Assembly: GCA_047638695.1 (NCBI GenBank)
Contig: JBLINY010000028.1
Span: 1 to 47,102, forward strand
DNA: 47,102 bases
Source of the DNA: JAHECQ01 sp047638695
GTDB taxonomy: Bacteria; Actinomycetota; Acidimicrobiia; Acidimicrobiales; SZUA-35
Direction: 5' to 3'
Shown: piece by piece, positions 16,379 through 24,786 of the stretch
Numbering within the stretch: the first letter of the stretch is position 1
Layout: every line of letters starts with the position of its first letter
Translations under genes and position numbers: made by a program
The notes under the pieces: model-generated
The model's input: only the letters and a program-made list of their open reading frames with translations
Databases searched by the model: none
Told to the model about the DNA's origin: nothing

Positions 16379-17911
16379 CTAGAGCGGGTGGGGTACCGGA
16401 TCGCCAGCCAGAACCTCGTAGCGAGGGAACGAGGCAATGGCGCTGTTGGGATCACCAACATCGATGACGTGACGGAACGTTGCCGTGACCCTGTGAGGCT
16501 CGATGTCGAGCATCAGCCAGCCATTCTTGGTGTCGATGTGCTCGATGTGAGCGTTTGCGAGCGGAATGAACGGGACAAACGGCGCAACGTCGGGAGGGAA
16601 CTCCGAGCTAATCGCAGGAGCCATGAACTCGGTTGCAACCACCGGAAGCGAGCGGTCGGCAGGGTCCGCGCTGACGGTCAGAGCGGCCGAGCTGTGCAGA
16701 TCGCCCGAAAGGCAAATGCGGTTGGGGCGGGCGGCCAACTGCTCGGCCAGCCAGGCCCGCTCCAGCGGGTAGCCGTCCCACGTGTAAGGCAACAGGGTCT
16801 CTTGCCCCGGCACCAGCAAACCGCCCACCAGCACCGGGCTGCCAAGCAGGGCCCAGCTCGCGCCGTTATCGAGCTGACCGGCCAGCCAGGTTCTCTGTTC
16901 GTCGCCGAGCAACGTCGAGTCGTCGGCGTACTGGCGAGCATCGAGCACGGTGACTCGGCAAAGATCGCCGAGGTCGACGCTGCGATACACGGCGAACCCG
17001 TCCGATGCGCTGCCCCCTTCCGATCCCGGAGCGGGCAGACGGGTTGGTTGGTGTTCCCACCAGGCCTGATAGGCGGCGGCTCGTCGAACGGGGTCAACGC
17101 CGGCGTCGTAGTCGTTATCGACCTCGTGGTCGTCCCACGTCACGAGCCATGGATGCGCAGCGCTCGCCCGCTGCAGCACCGGGTCCTGTCGGTACTGGGC
17201 GTAGCGAGCCCGATAGTCCGCAAGGGTCGTTGGGTCTCCGCCGATATGTGAGCGCCCCTCGTAGTTACTGAACCCTCCGCCGCCGTAAATGAAGTCGCCC
17301 AGCCACACCATGAGGTCGAGGTCGGCTGCAGCGATGTCCTCGTGAGCGGCCCAGTGCCCGGTCTCGATTAGCTGGCATGAGCTAACGCCGATGCGAACCT
17401 TTGCGACGTCGGTGCCATCAGCCGGCATGGTGCGTGTCTGTCCGACGGCAGAGATCGCCGTTCCGGTCCGGAATCGATAGTGGAAGGTCGTGGCCGAAGG
17501 AAGACCGACGGCCTCAACATGGGCGCTGTGAGCTAGATCGGGCACAACCTCGATCACACCGGTTGCGGCCAGCTCGACGAAGCCGCTGTCGTACGCCAGT
17601 TCCCAGACAAGCGGCGCCCGGTCCGGCAGATCATCCCCGATCAGCCGAGTCCACAGCACCACCGATTCATGCGTTGGATCACCGGAAGCAACACCGAGGG
17701 CAAATAGGTCGAGCGATACGTCCATGGCCGGGGAGTCAAGAGCGCTCGCACCAACCCGTGCCGTGGTCGATGTCGTTGATGATATGGATGCCGGCTCGGT
17801 CGGCGAGGTGGAATCAGCCGCGGCGGTATCGGTCGAAACGCCAGTTGTGCCGCCCGTACAGGAACCGGCAGCTAACGCAGCCAACGATCCGAGGAACCGC
17901 CGCCGTTGCAT
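16379..17911 (-). CDS. PhoD-like alkaline phosphatase, Tat-exported
   Basis: A 510-residue secreted phosphatase of the PhoD/metallophosphatase group (phosphodiester or phosphomonoester hydrolysis outside the membrane). The N-terminus from ATG 17911 has a twin-arginine signal (MQRRRFLGSLAALAAGSCTG), with a cysteine that could be a lipid site, then a Ser/Thr-rich linker. The PhoD N-terminal domain (FALGVASGDPTHESVVLWTR) and metal motifs WLGDFIYGG, WDDHEVDNDY and CLSGDLHSS follow in order. The frame extends 54 codons upstream but without a signal-like sequence. It is divergent from the kynurenine operon, sharing a 122-bp gap. Confidence 0.9.
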   Translation of the reverse strand: MQRRRFLGSLAALAAGSCTGGTTGVSTDTAAADSTSPTEPASISSTTSTTARVGASALDSPAMDVSLDLFALGVASGDPTHESVVLWTRLIGDDLPDRAPLVWELAYDSGFVELAATGVIEVVPDLAHSAHVEAVGLPSATTFHYRFRTGTAISAVGQTRTMPADGTDVAKVRIGVSSCQLIETGHWAAHEDIAAADLDLMVWLGDFIYGGGGFSNYEGRSHIGGDPTTLADYRARYAQYRQDPVLQRASAAHPWLVTWDDHEVDNDYDAGVDPVRRAAAYQAWWEHQPTRLPAPGSEGGSASDGFAVYRSVDLGDLCRVTVLDARQYADDSTLLGDEQRTWLAGQLDNGASWALLGSPVLVGGLLVPGQETLLPYTWDGYPLERAWLAEQLAARPNRICLSGDLHSSAALTVSADPADRSLPVVATEFMAPAISSEFPPDVAPFVPFIPLANAHIEHIDTKNGWLMLDIEPHRVTATFRHVIDVGDPNSAIASFPRYEVLAGDPVPHPL

Positions 17912-18022
17912 CAGCGACACCGTAGGCCACTTACGCTCAGGGCATGGCCCACGAAACAGCCGGTCCTCAGCCACCCCGTAAGCGCGATGGGTTACACAGC
18001 TAAACTTGGCAACCGTTCTCCG

Positions 18023-18028
18023 AAGGAG
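18023..18028 (+). promoter_or_regulatory. Shine-Dalgarno of the kynurenine operon's first gene
   Basis: AAGGAG lies 5 bases before the GTG at 18034 and fixes that start. No clear -35/-10 pair is visible in the gap between the phosphatase and this gene. Confidence 0.7.
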
Positions 18029-18033
18029 AGTCT

Positions 18034-18588
18034 GTGACCGAGTCCGAGCCCACTCCGAGCCAGCGTCGCCCATTCAATCTGTCGCAGTGGATCGACGATC
18101 ATCGAGATCAACTTCGGCCGCCGGTTGCCAACAAGCAGATCTGGCGTGAGGCCGACATGATCGTGATGATCGTCGGCGGCGGTAATCAACGGTGCGACTT
18201 TCACGATGATCCCCTGGAGGAGTTCTTCTACCAGATCAAGGGCGACATGAACCTGGTGATATGGCCAGGCGCTGGACAACAGCCCTACGACATGCCGATC
18301 CGGGAAGGCGAGGTCTACCTCCTTCCCCCCGGCCTCCGTCACTCGCCACAGCGCCCCGACCCAGACTCGATAGGTCTGGTCGTTGAGTACCAGCGCTCCC
18401 TCGGCCAGCTAGATGGCTTCGAATGGGCTTGTTTCAACTGCTCCCACTTGGTGCATCGGGTCGATGTGCAGGTCCAAGCGATAGACAAAGACCTCGTACC
18501 ACTGTTCGATGCGTTCGAGGCCGACGATGCAGCTCGCACCTGCCCGAACTGTGGCACGGTGCATCCAGGCAAGAGCGGCCGTTTGTGA
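18034..18588 (+). CDS. 3-hydroxyanthranilate 3,4-dioxygenase
   Basis: A 184-residue cupin that opens the ring of 3-hydroxyanthranilate with O2 to give 2-amino-3-carboxymuconate semialdehyde. MIVMIVGGGNQRCDFHDDP and EEFFYQIKGDMNLVIW contain the Fe(II) ligands (His in FHDD, Glu in EEFFYQ), and LPPGLRHSPQRP the third His. The C-terminus has two CxxC pairs (CFNCSH and CPNCG), the rubredoxin-like second iron site of bacterial enzymes. It is the first gene of the operon; its TGA overlaps the GTG of kynureninase. Confidence 0.95.
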   Translation: MTESEPTPSQRRPFNLSQWIDDHRDQLRPPVANKQIWREADMIVMIVGGGNQRCDFHDDPLEEFFYQIKGDMNLVIWPGAGQQPYDMPIREGEVYLLPPGLRHSPQRPDPDSIGLVVEYQRSLGQLDGFEWACFNCSHLVHRVDVQVQAIDKDLVPLFDAFEADDAARTCPNCGTVHPGKSGRL

Positions 18589-19835
18589 CCGACGCTGCAC
18601 CTCAGACCGCGGTCGAACTCGATGCCGCAGACCCGCTGGCCCACTTTCGTCAAGAGTTCGAGCTTCCCGACGGCATCTATCTGGTTGGCAACTCGCTCGG
18701 AGCGCTTCCTAAAGCGGCTCGAAGTTATGTCGCGACCGAGTTCGATCGCTGGAGCAGCCTTGGAGTGGGGGGACACTTCACCGGCGACCTGGCATGGAAG
18801 GACTATCACGAGCTGCTGACCGATCAGCTGGCCAGCCTGGTCGGTGCCCGACCGGCCGAGGTGGTGGCCATGAACTCCCTCACCGTCAACCTCCACCTCT
18901 TGATGGTCAGCTTCTACCGACCAACACCAGACCGGCACAAGATCCTCATTGAGGGCCACGCGTTCCCATCTGACCATTTCGCCGCCGAATCCCAGATCCG
19001 CCAGCGGGGCTTCGACCCGGCTGATTCCCTGGTGCTGGTTAATCCTCGTCCCGGCGAAGAGACCTTACGGTCCGAAGACATTCTGGCCAGCATTGCCGAG
19101 CACGGAGCCGAACTGGCCCTCATTCTTCTCCCCGGGGTGCAGTACTACACCGGTCAGGTTCTCCCCATGGCCGACATCACCACCGCTGGCCACGATGTTG
19201 GCGCCGCCGTCGGGTTTGACCTAGCCCATGCCACCGGCAACGTTCCGCTTGAACTCCACGATTGGGGTGTCGACTTCGCCGCCTGGTGCACCTATAAGTA
19301 TCTCAACAGTGGCCCTGGCGGCGTCGGCGCGGCCTACGTGCACGATCGCCACGTCGACGATCAGGACTTGCCGAAGCTCCTGGGCTGGTGGGGTACCAAC
19401 AAGGCAACTCGTTTCCAGATGACGACCGAGTTCGATGCCATTCCGTCAGCCGAGTCGTGGCAGCTCTCCAATGCGCCCATCTTCTCGATGGCCTCGTTGC
19501 GGGCCTCGCTCGACCTCTTCGAGGCGGCCGGGGGTATGGCCCCATTGCGAGCCAAAACCGAACAGCAGATCGAGTTTCTTGACCGTCGACTCGCCGAGAC
19601 CATCGGAGACCGGGTCGTCAACATCACCCCCTCGGCTCTCAGCGATCGAGGCTGCCAGTTCGCACTTCGTGTCGCTGCCGGTCACGGCAAGCGGGTGTTC
19701 GACGAACTGGAGGAAGCCGGGGTCTTCTGCGATTGGCGGGAGCCCGATGCTATTCGGGTTGCAGCTGTTCCTCTCTACAACTCGTTCCAGGACATCGACC
19801 GTTTCGTCGACATTCTCGATGGGATCGTCGCATGA
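18585..19835 (+). CDS. kynU: kynureninase
   Basis: A 416-residue fold-type I PLP enzyme cleaving 3-hydroxykynurenine (or kynurenine) to 3-hydroxyanthranilate (anthranilate) and alanine. Family features: GIYLVGNSLGALPK near the N-terminus, AMNSLTVNLHLLMVSFYRP-like PLP-phosphate region, GFDLAHATGNVPLELHDW, and WCTYKYLNSGPGG with the PLP lysine (YK). The length matches kynureninases. The GTG at 18585 overlaps the stop of the previous gene by 4 bases; the frame is open further upstream, but this is out-of-phase similarity only. Its own stop overlaps the KMO start (ATGA). Confidence 0.95.
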   Translation: MTDAAPQTAVELDAADPLAHFRQEFELPDGIYLVGNSLGALPKAARSYVATEFDRWSSLGVGGHFTGDLAWKDYHELLTDQLASLVGARPAEVVAMNSLTVNLHLLMVSFYRPTPDRHKILIEGHAFPSDHFAAESQIRQRGFDPADSLVLVNPRPGEETLRSEDILASIAEHGAELALILLPGVQYYTGQVLPMADITTAGHDVGAAVGFDLAHATGNVPLELHDWGVDFAAWCTYKYLNSGPGGVGAAYVHDRHVDDQDLPKLLGWWGTNKATRFQMTTEFDAIPSAESWQLSNAPIFSMASLRASLDLFEAAGGMAPLRAKTEQQIEFLDRRLAETIGDRVVNITPSALSDRGCQFALRVAAGHGKRVFDELEEAGVFCDWREPDAIRVAAVPLYNSFQDIDRFVDILDGIVA

Positions 19836-21181
19836 AGAGCCCCGTCGTCGTTGCCGGAGCTGGTCCGGCAGGAGCGCTGCTCGCCACCTACCTTGGTCGA
19901 CAAGGCCACGAGGTCACCGTGTACGAAGGCCGGCCCGACCTACGCAGAACCGAGATCGACGCTGGCCGTTCCATAAACCTGGCGCTGGCTACAAGAGGTA
20001 TCGTGCCGCTGGTCGACGTGGGGGTCATTGATCGGATCGATGCCATAACCATCCCGATGCGGGGCCGCATGATCCATGTGGCCGGCGATCCGACTCCGAC
20101 TCTCCAGCCTTACGGGCGCAAGCCCCACGAGGTGATCCATTCCGTCTCTCGTAGCGATCTCAACGCCATTCTGCTTGATGCCGCCGAGGCCACGGGGAAG
20201 GTGAAGATCGAGTTCGAGAAGCGCATCGAATCTGTCGATTTCGAGCAGTCACTGCTTCGCTTCGCCGACGATTCGACTGCGCCATTTGGTGTGGTCTTTG
20301 GAGCCGATGGTGCTGGGTCACCGGTACGAGAAGCAATTGCCGGCACGGGAGCGTGCGAGTGGCGAACTGACTGGCTCGGTCACAGCTACAAGGAGCTCAC
20401 CCTTCCCTCCAACCGGGACGGCAGCCATCGGCTCGACGCCAACGCCCTTCACATCTGGCCCCGAGGCGAGCTCATGCTCATCGCACTGGCCAATCCAGCA
20501 GGTGACTTCACGGTCACTCTCTTCGCCCCCACCGAAACGTTCGAGTCGCTGAAAGCAGCATCTGACATCGACGCGTTCTTCCTTGATGAGTTTCCCGACT
20601 TTGTCTCGCTCGTGCCCGACCTGGCCGAACAGTTTGTATCCAACCCCACCGGGGGCTTAGGCACCCTCCGAGCCACAGGGTGGAGCTTCGAGGACCGGGC
20701 CGTTGTGCTGGGCGACGCAGCCCACGCCATCGTGCCGTTCCATGGTCAGGGGATGAACGCTGCTCTCGAGTCGGCCCGGGCCCTCGATCGGCACCTCCGC
20801 TCGTCACCCGACGACATCGCTGGTGCATTTCGCCGCTTCGAGGACGAACGACGGCCCAGCACCGATGCCATCGCCGACATGGCCCTCGGCAACTATGTCG
20901 AGATGCGATCCGGCGTAGTCGACCCCAACTACCTGGCCAAGCGGGCGTTGGCTCTTGAACTAGAGGAGCGTCACCCCGACTACCTCAGCCCCCGCTACAA
21001 CATGGTCATGTTCTCGACCATGCCCTACGAGGAGGCGCAGCAACGAGCTGCTGCCCAAGCCGAGATCATGGAGTCGGCCCTGGCCGACCCGTCGATCGAT
21101 GTCGACGCCCTTGTTTCGGCCCTACCGCCACTTCCCGAACCCGATGCGTTAGCCGACCCCGACGCTCTCTCAATCAACTAA
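19832..21181 (+). CDS. kmo: kynurenine 3-monooxygenase
   Basis: A 449-residue FAD- and NADPH-dependent hydroxylase of the p-hydroxybenzoate hydroxylase fold, converting kynurenine to 3-hydroxykynurenine. It has the Rossmann GAGPAGALLATYLGRQGHEV segment at residues 8-27, the kynurenine-site RSINLALATRG, FGADGAGSPVRE, and the FAD-binding VLGDAAHAIVPFHGQGMNAA. The ATG at 19832 overlaps the kynureninase stop (ATGA). TDO follows after 20 bp. The C-terminus lacks the membrane anchor of the mitochondrial form, so it should be soluble. Confidence 0.95.
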   Translation: MKSPVVVAGAGPAGALLATYLGRQGHEVTVYEGRPDLRRTEIDAGRSINLALATRGIVPLVDVGVIDRIDAITIPMRGRMIHVAGDPTPTLQPYGRKPHEVIHSVSRSDLNAILLDAAEATGKVKIEFEKRIESVDFEQSLLRFADDSTAPFGVVFGADGAGSPVREAIAGTGACEWRTDWLGHSYKELTLPSNRDGSHRLDANALHIWPRGELMLIALANPAGDFTVTLFAPTETFESLKAASDIDAFFLDEFPDFVSLVPDLAEQFVSNPTGGLGTLRATGWSFEDRAVVLGDAAHAIVPFHGQGMNAALESARALDRHLRSSPDDIAGAFRRFEDERRPSTDAIADMALGNYVEMRSGVVDPNYLAKRALALELEERHPDYLSPRYNMVMFSTMPYEEAQQRAAAQAEIMESALADPSIDVDALVSALPPLPEPDALADPDALSIN

Positions 21182-21201
21182 CGAGACAGAACGAACACCG
21201 A

Positions 21202-22029
21202 ATGCGCCTTCCTTCCGAGAACGATTCCGCCGATGGAACTCCGGCCTTCACCTACAGCAGCTATCTGCAGGTCTCTGAGTTGCTATCGCTGCAGCGATGC
21301 GTCTCGGTTGACCCCGAGACCGGCAACCCCGAGCATGATGAAACGCTGTTCATCGTCATCCATCAGGTCTATGAGCTCTGGTTCAAACAGGTGCTCCACG
21401 AGATCGACTTCATCATCGAGCAGCTCAACGACGGCAAGATCAACGGCGCTCGGCAGCACCTCAAGCGAGTGCTGAAGATCATGAAGACCTTGGTCGGCCA
21501 AATCGACGTGCTCGAGACTATGACTCCGGCCGAGTTCGCCAGCTTTCGTTCGTTCCTGGCCAACGCCAGTGGGTTCCAGTCGGCTCAGTTCCGAGAGCTG
21601 GAGTTTGTCCTCGGCGTCAAGGACCGGGTGGACATTGGTTGGTTCGAGGGGGACGAAGGTGCCCGGCTATCGAAACGGCATCAGTCCCCGACCCTGTGGG
21701 ATGCCTTTCTTCACGCCATCCACCGTGACGGTGTGAAGGTGCCGATCGATGTGCTCGAGCGAGACGTACGTGAACCCATTGTCGAGAACGCCGAACTGCA
21801 ACAAGCGCTGATCGGGAACTTCAACGATGAGGGTTTCGCCGCGCTTGTCGAGACTCTCACCGATCTCGATGAGGGCCTCCAAGAATGGCGGTACCGGCAT
21901 GTGATGATGGTTCGCCGCACCATCGGCACCAAGCCAGGAACCGGCGGCTCCGACGGGGCGGCCTATCTGGCCACCACACTGTTCAAACCAGCCTTCCCCG
22001 ACCTGTGGGCCATACGCACCGCGTTCTAA
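21202..22029 (+). CDS. kynA: tryptophan 2,3-dioxygenase
   Basis: A 275-residue heme enzyme oxidising L-tryptophan to N-formylkynurenine, the entry step of the pathway. Family motifs: FTYSSYLQVSELLSLQ, FIVIHQVYELWFKQVLHEID (substrate-contact region), FRELEFVLG, and WRYRHVMMVRRTIGTKPGTG with the proximal heme His followed by GSDGAAYL. Length fits the bacterial enzyme. It is 20 bp after kmo and 23 bp before the DapA-like gene, so it is part of the same transcript. N-formylkynurenine must then be deformylated by an enzyme encoded elsewhere, since no formamidase gene is present in the window. Confidence 0.95.
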   Translation: MRLPSENDSADGTPAFTYSSYLQVSELLSLQRCVSVDPETGNPEHDETLFIVIHQVYELWFKQVLHEIDFIIEQLNDGKINGARQHLKRVLKIMKTLVGQIDVLETMTPAEFASFRSFLANASGFQSAQFRELEFVLGVKDRVDIGWFEGDEGARLSKRHQSPTLWDAFLHAIHRDGVKVPIDVLERDVREPIVENAELQQALIGNFNDEGFAALVETLTDLDEGLQEWRYRHVMMVRRTIGTKPGTGGSDGAAYLATTLFKPAFPDLWAIRTAF

Positions 22030-22052
22030 GTATCCGAACCGAGGACCTTCCC

Positions 22053-23039
22053 ATGAAGTACGCCAGAAGCGAGGCCAAGGACTACGCGAAGACCAACATG
22101 ACCGGCATCTGGGCTGCCACCCTCACGCCGTTCACCGACGACCTCAGGCTGGACGAAGACGGGTTCCGAGCGAACGTCCGTCACTGGACTGAGGATCTGG
22201 GAATCCAAGGTCTGTTCATCTCGGGCAAACAGGGCGAGTTCTACGCCATGAGCATCGAGGAGCGGAAGCGCACCTTGGAGCTGGCGGTGGAGACCACCGG
22301 CGATCAGGCGCAAACGATCATGTCTTGCTCCGACCAAAGCCTCGACGTCGTGCTCGACCTGGCCCACCACGCCCAGAAGTCGGGGGCGGACTACATCATC
22401 GTTCATGCTCCACTTCTGCATTTCACACAGCGGCAGGACGAGACGCTGCTCGCCTACTACAAGACCATCTCAGAGAGCGTTGATATCGGTATTGCCCTCT
22501 GGAGTCACCCCGACAGTGGCTATCTGATGTCACCCCAGCTCTGTAACCGCTTGGCCGACATCGAAAACGTGGTCGCCATCAAGTACAGCGTTCCTCGGGA
22601 GATGTACTCCGAACTGTCGACGTTGGCCTCTGATCGAATCCAGGTCAGCACTTCGTCGGAGGACGAATGGCTCGACAACATCATCGAGTTGGACTGGCGT
22701 CTCTACCTCTGTTCATCGCCACCGTTCCTGTTGCAATCGAAGGCCGACCGTCGGATGCACGACTACACCCAAGCCGCAATCGCCGGACATCATGACCAGG
22801 CCCGGACGATAAGCCGAAGCCTCGACCCGGTGCGCAAGGCGCTCAAAGACACCAGGCCGGCCGAGAAGCCTCACGCCCACCAGAAGTACTGGCAGGAGCT
22901 CCTGGGTCAAGTAGGCGGCCGGGTTCGGGCACCAATGCTCGAACTCACCGAGGACGAGAAGGCGGTTACCCGTCGAGCTTTCGAAAAATGCGGACTCGAT
23001 CTGCGGGAGACCGCAGCCGGTACGCGAGACCGCCGATGA
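22053..23039 (+). CDS. DapA-family (dihydrodipicolinate synthase-like) protein, unusual active site
   Basis: A 328-residue TIM-barrel lyase/aldolase of the DHDPS/NAL family in the kynurenine operon. The N-terminus MTGIWAATLTPFTDDLRLDE and the Schiff-base lysine in VVAIKYSVPREM are present. The family GTTGE motif is GKQGE, and the TPYYNxP segment, which holds the proton-relay tyrosine, is replaced by APLLHFTQ. So it is probably not a dihydrodipicolinate synthase; a carbon-carbon lyase or hydratase of a kynurenine-derived keto acid is a possible role (inference). ATG at 22053 follows GAGGAC. Its end overlaps the convergent EamA gene by 74 bp. Confidence 0.8.
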   Translation: MKYARSEAKDYAKTNMTGIWAATLTPFTDDLRLDEDGFRANVRHWTEDLGIQGLFISGKQGEFYAMSIEERKRTLELAVETTGDQAQTIMSCSDQSLDVVLDLAHHAQKSGADYIIVHAPLLHFTQRQDETLLAYYKTISESVDIGIALWSHPDSGYLMSPQLCNRLADIENVVAIKYSVPREMYSELSTLASDRIQVSTSSEDEWLDNIIELDWRLYLCSSPPFLLQSKADRRMHDYTQAAIAGHHDQARTISRSLDPVRKALKDTRPAEKPHAHQKYWQELLGQVGGRVRAPMLELTEDEKAVTRRAFEKCGLDLRETAAGTRDRR

Positions 23040-23883
23040 TGAGCGCTCCGCCGATCCAGGCCGCGGCGGTCGGTTCTTCTTCGAAGAAGAGCCACGCCAT
23101 CAACCCGGCCCCGATGGGCTCGGTCAGCAGCGCCAGCGAGACCGTGATCGAACCGAGCCGGGGCAGCAGGGCATTCAGAACGGTGTGGCCGCCCATTTGT
23201 GGGCCGATGATCATCAGCACAATGGCCAGCCAGCCACGGCGGTCAAAACCGGTCAAGGGTGTGTCCGACACCAACGCTGCCAGCAGAACGAGGGCGGCGG
23301 CGATGCCGTACATCGGAGCGGTGTAGGCCGCGGTTGGCAGGGTCTCTCTGAGTCGTTCGCCGATCAGTAGGTGACACGCGATGAAAACGGCTCCGGCGAC
23401 GGCGAGAAGGTTGCCGACGAGTTGCCCCGAGCCGAGGGCCAGGTCGCCTCCGGTAATCACGACTGCTCCAACGAATGCCAGCGCGATACCAAGCCAGGTC
23501 GCCGAGTCCGGGCGATTGGCGGCGCTTCGGTTGAAGAACCGGGAGGCCCCAAACGATGCCCAGAGGGCGACGAAGATTGGAGCTGTGGCGGCGAGGCTGA
23601 CCGACGCCGCGATGGTGGTGCGATCGACCGATGCCAGCCAGGTGACGAAGTGCAGGGCCAGGGTGAGCCCGGCCGCGAACAGAAGCCACCACTGACGTGG
23701 GGTTGGTTGCAGTGCGGACTGCTTCGCGGCCGGAGCGAGAAGCACAGCGCCACCCAGCGTTCGCCAAAACGTCAGGGCCAAGACAGGGACGTCGACCCAC
23801 CGTGTGAGAATCGCTGCCGATGCGATCGATAGCACAGCAACGATGAGGAGGCCGAGGTCGCTGGTGGCGGGACGTTCGGTCAA
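22966..23883 (-). CDS. EamA/DMT family transporter
   Basis: A 305-residue membrane protein with about ten hydrophobic segments in two EamA repeats (LGLLIVAVLSIASAAILTRW ... ATWLGIALAFVGAVVITGGD, and a second from GQLVGNLLAVAGAVFIACHL). The drug/metabolite transporter superfamily exports amino acids or metabolites; the substrate is unknown. The start is read as TTG at 23883, since no ATG/GTG fits better; this is uncertain. It is divergent from the nucleotidyltransferase gene (52 bp). Its last 24 codons overlap the DapA-like gene on the opposite strand. Confidence 0.85.
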   Translation of the reverse strand: MTERPATSDLGLLIVAVLSIASAAILTRWVDVPVLALTFWRTLGGAVLLAPAAKQSALQPTPRQWWLLFAAGLTLALHFVTWLASVDRTTIAASVSLAATAPIFVALWASFGASRFFNRSAANRPDSATWLGIALAFVGAVVITGGDLALGSGQLVGNLLAVAGAVFIACHLLIGERLRETLPTAAYTAPMYGIAAALVLLAALVSDTPLTGFDRRGWLAIVLMIIGPQMGGHTVLNALLPRLGSITVSLALLTEPIGAGLMAWLFFEEEPTAAAWIGGALIIGGLAYRLRSPADRVRIFRKLDG

Positions 23884-23923
23884 GGCAGCCTGAGTCTGCC
23901 ACCGGCGGCGGAGCGTCGACTAC

Positions 23924-23929
23924 TACGTT
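23924..23929 (+). promoter_or_regulatory. leaderless -10 box before the nucleotidyltransferase gene
   Basis: TACGTT lies 6 bases before the GTG at 23936. Confidence 0.5.
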
Positions 23930-23935
23930 GGGAGA

Positions 23936-24766
23936 GTGCAATCACCAACTCTTCTGATCATGGCTGCCGGTCTGGGTAGTCGCTTCGGCGGCGTCAAGCA
24001 GCTGGCTCGCGTCGGCCCCGGCGGCGAAGCGATCCTCGACTTCAGCATCAACGACGCGATCGCCGCCGGTTTCGGCAACACCGTGCTCATCGTCCGAAGC
24101 GACATCGAAACCGACGTGCGGGCCCACTTGGCCGAACTGCATGGCGATGACCTGGCCGGCATCACTTCTGTCCGCCAAGACGATCTTGGGCCGCCCCGTG
24201 ACAAACCTTGGGGCACACTCCACGCCATTCTCAGCGCGGCCGATGCTCTCGATCGACCGTTCGCCGTGATCAACGCCGACGACTACTACGGCCCGTCGTC
24301 GTTTGTGTTGGCGGCCGAACACCTGGCCTCCAGTAGCGAAGGTCGTGGAGCCAATATTGCCTTCCAGCTGGGTAAGACCGTCCCGCCAAGCGGCGCCGTC
24401 ACCCGAGCGCTGTGCGAGGTGGAGAGTGCCCGACTCACGGCCATCGTCGAGACCGACGGATGTGAGCGACAACCCGACGGCGCCCTCTGGGCCGACGGCC
24501 GGGCCGTACCGGAAGACACACCTGCCTCAATGAACCTGTGGTGCTTCCATCAGTCGGTCATCGCCGATTTCCAGGAGCGATGGGAGGACTTTTTCGCCAA
24601 GAACTCCGGCGAGGCAACGTCTGAGTGTCAGTTGCCTACGGTAGTCGGCGAGCTGATGGCCGATGGTCGAATGGTGGTCGATGTCGCCTCATCGTCCGAG
24701 CAGTGGATTGGCATCACCAATCCCGACGATCTGTCGATGGCGCAAGCCGCCCTCGCCGACCGCTAG
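23936..24766 (+). CDS. sugar-nucleotidyltransferase-like protein
   Basis: A 276-residue NTP-transferase-fold protein. The N-terminal LLIMAAGLGSRFGGVKQLAR is the nucleotide-binding signature (GxGxRFGxxKQL), and FAVINADDYYGPSSF carries the metal-binding aspartates. This combination is seen in a bacterial group related to NDP-sugar pyrophosphorylases whose substrate is not known. It is smaller than GlmU or RfbA-type enzymes and has no acyltransferase domain. The GTG start at 23936 has a -10-like box 6 bases upstream. The SCO6745-like gene follows 20 bp downstream. Confidence 0.82.
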   Translation: MQSPTLLIMAAGLGSRFGGVKQLARVGPGGEAILDFSINDAIAAGFGNTVLIVRSDIETDVRAHLAELHGDDLAGITSVRQDDLGPPRDKPWGTLHAILSAADALDRPFAVINADDYYGPSSFVLAAEHLASSSEGRGANIAFQLGKTVPPSGAVTRALCEVESARLTAIVETDGCERQPDGALWADGRAVPEDTPASMNLWCFHQSVIADFQERWEDFFAKNSGEATSECQLPTVVGELMADGRMVVDVASSSEQWIGITNPDDLSMAQAALADR

Positions 24767-24786
24767 TCGATAGCGCCCCCAGCATC

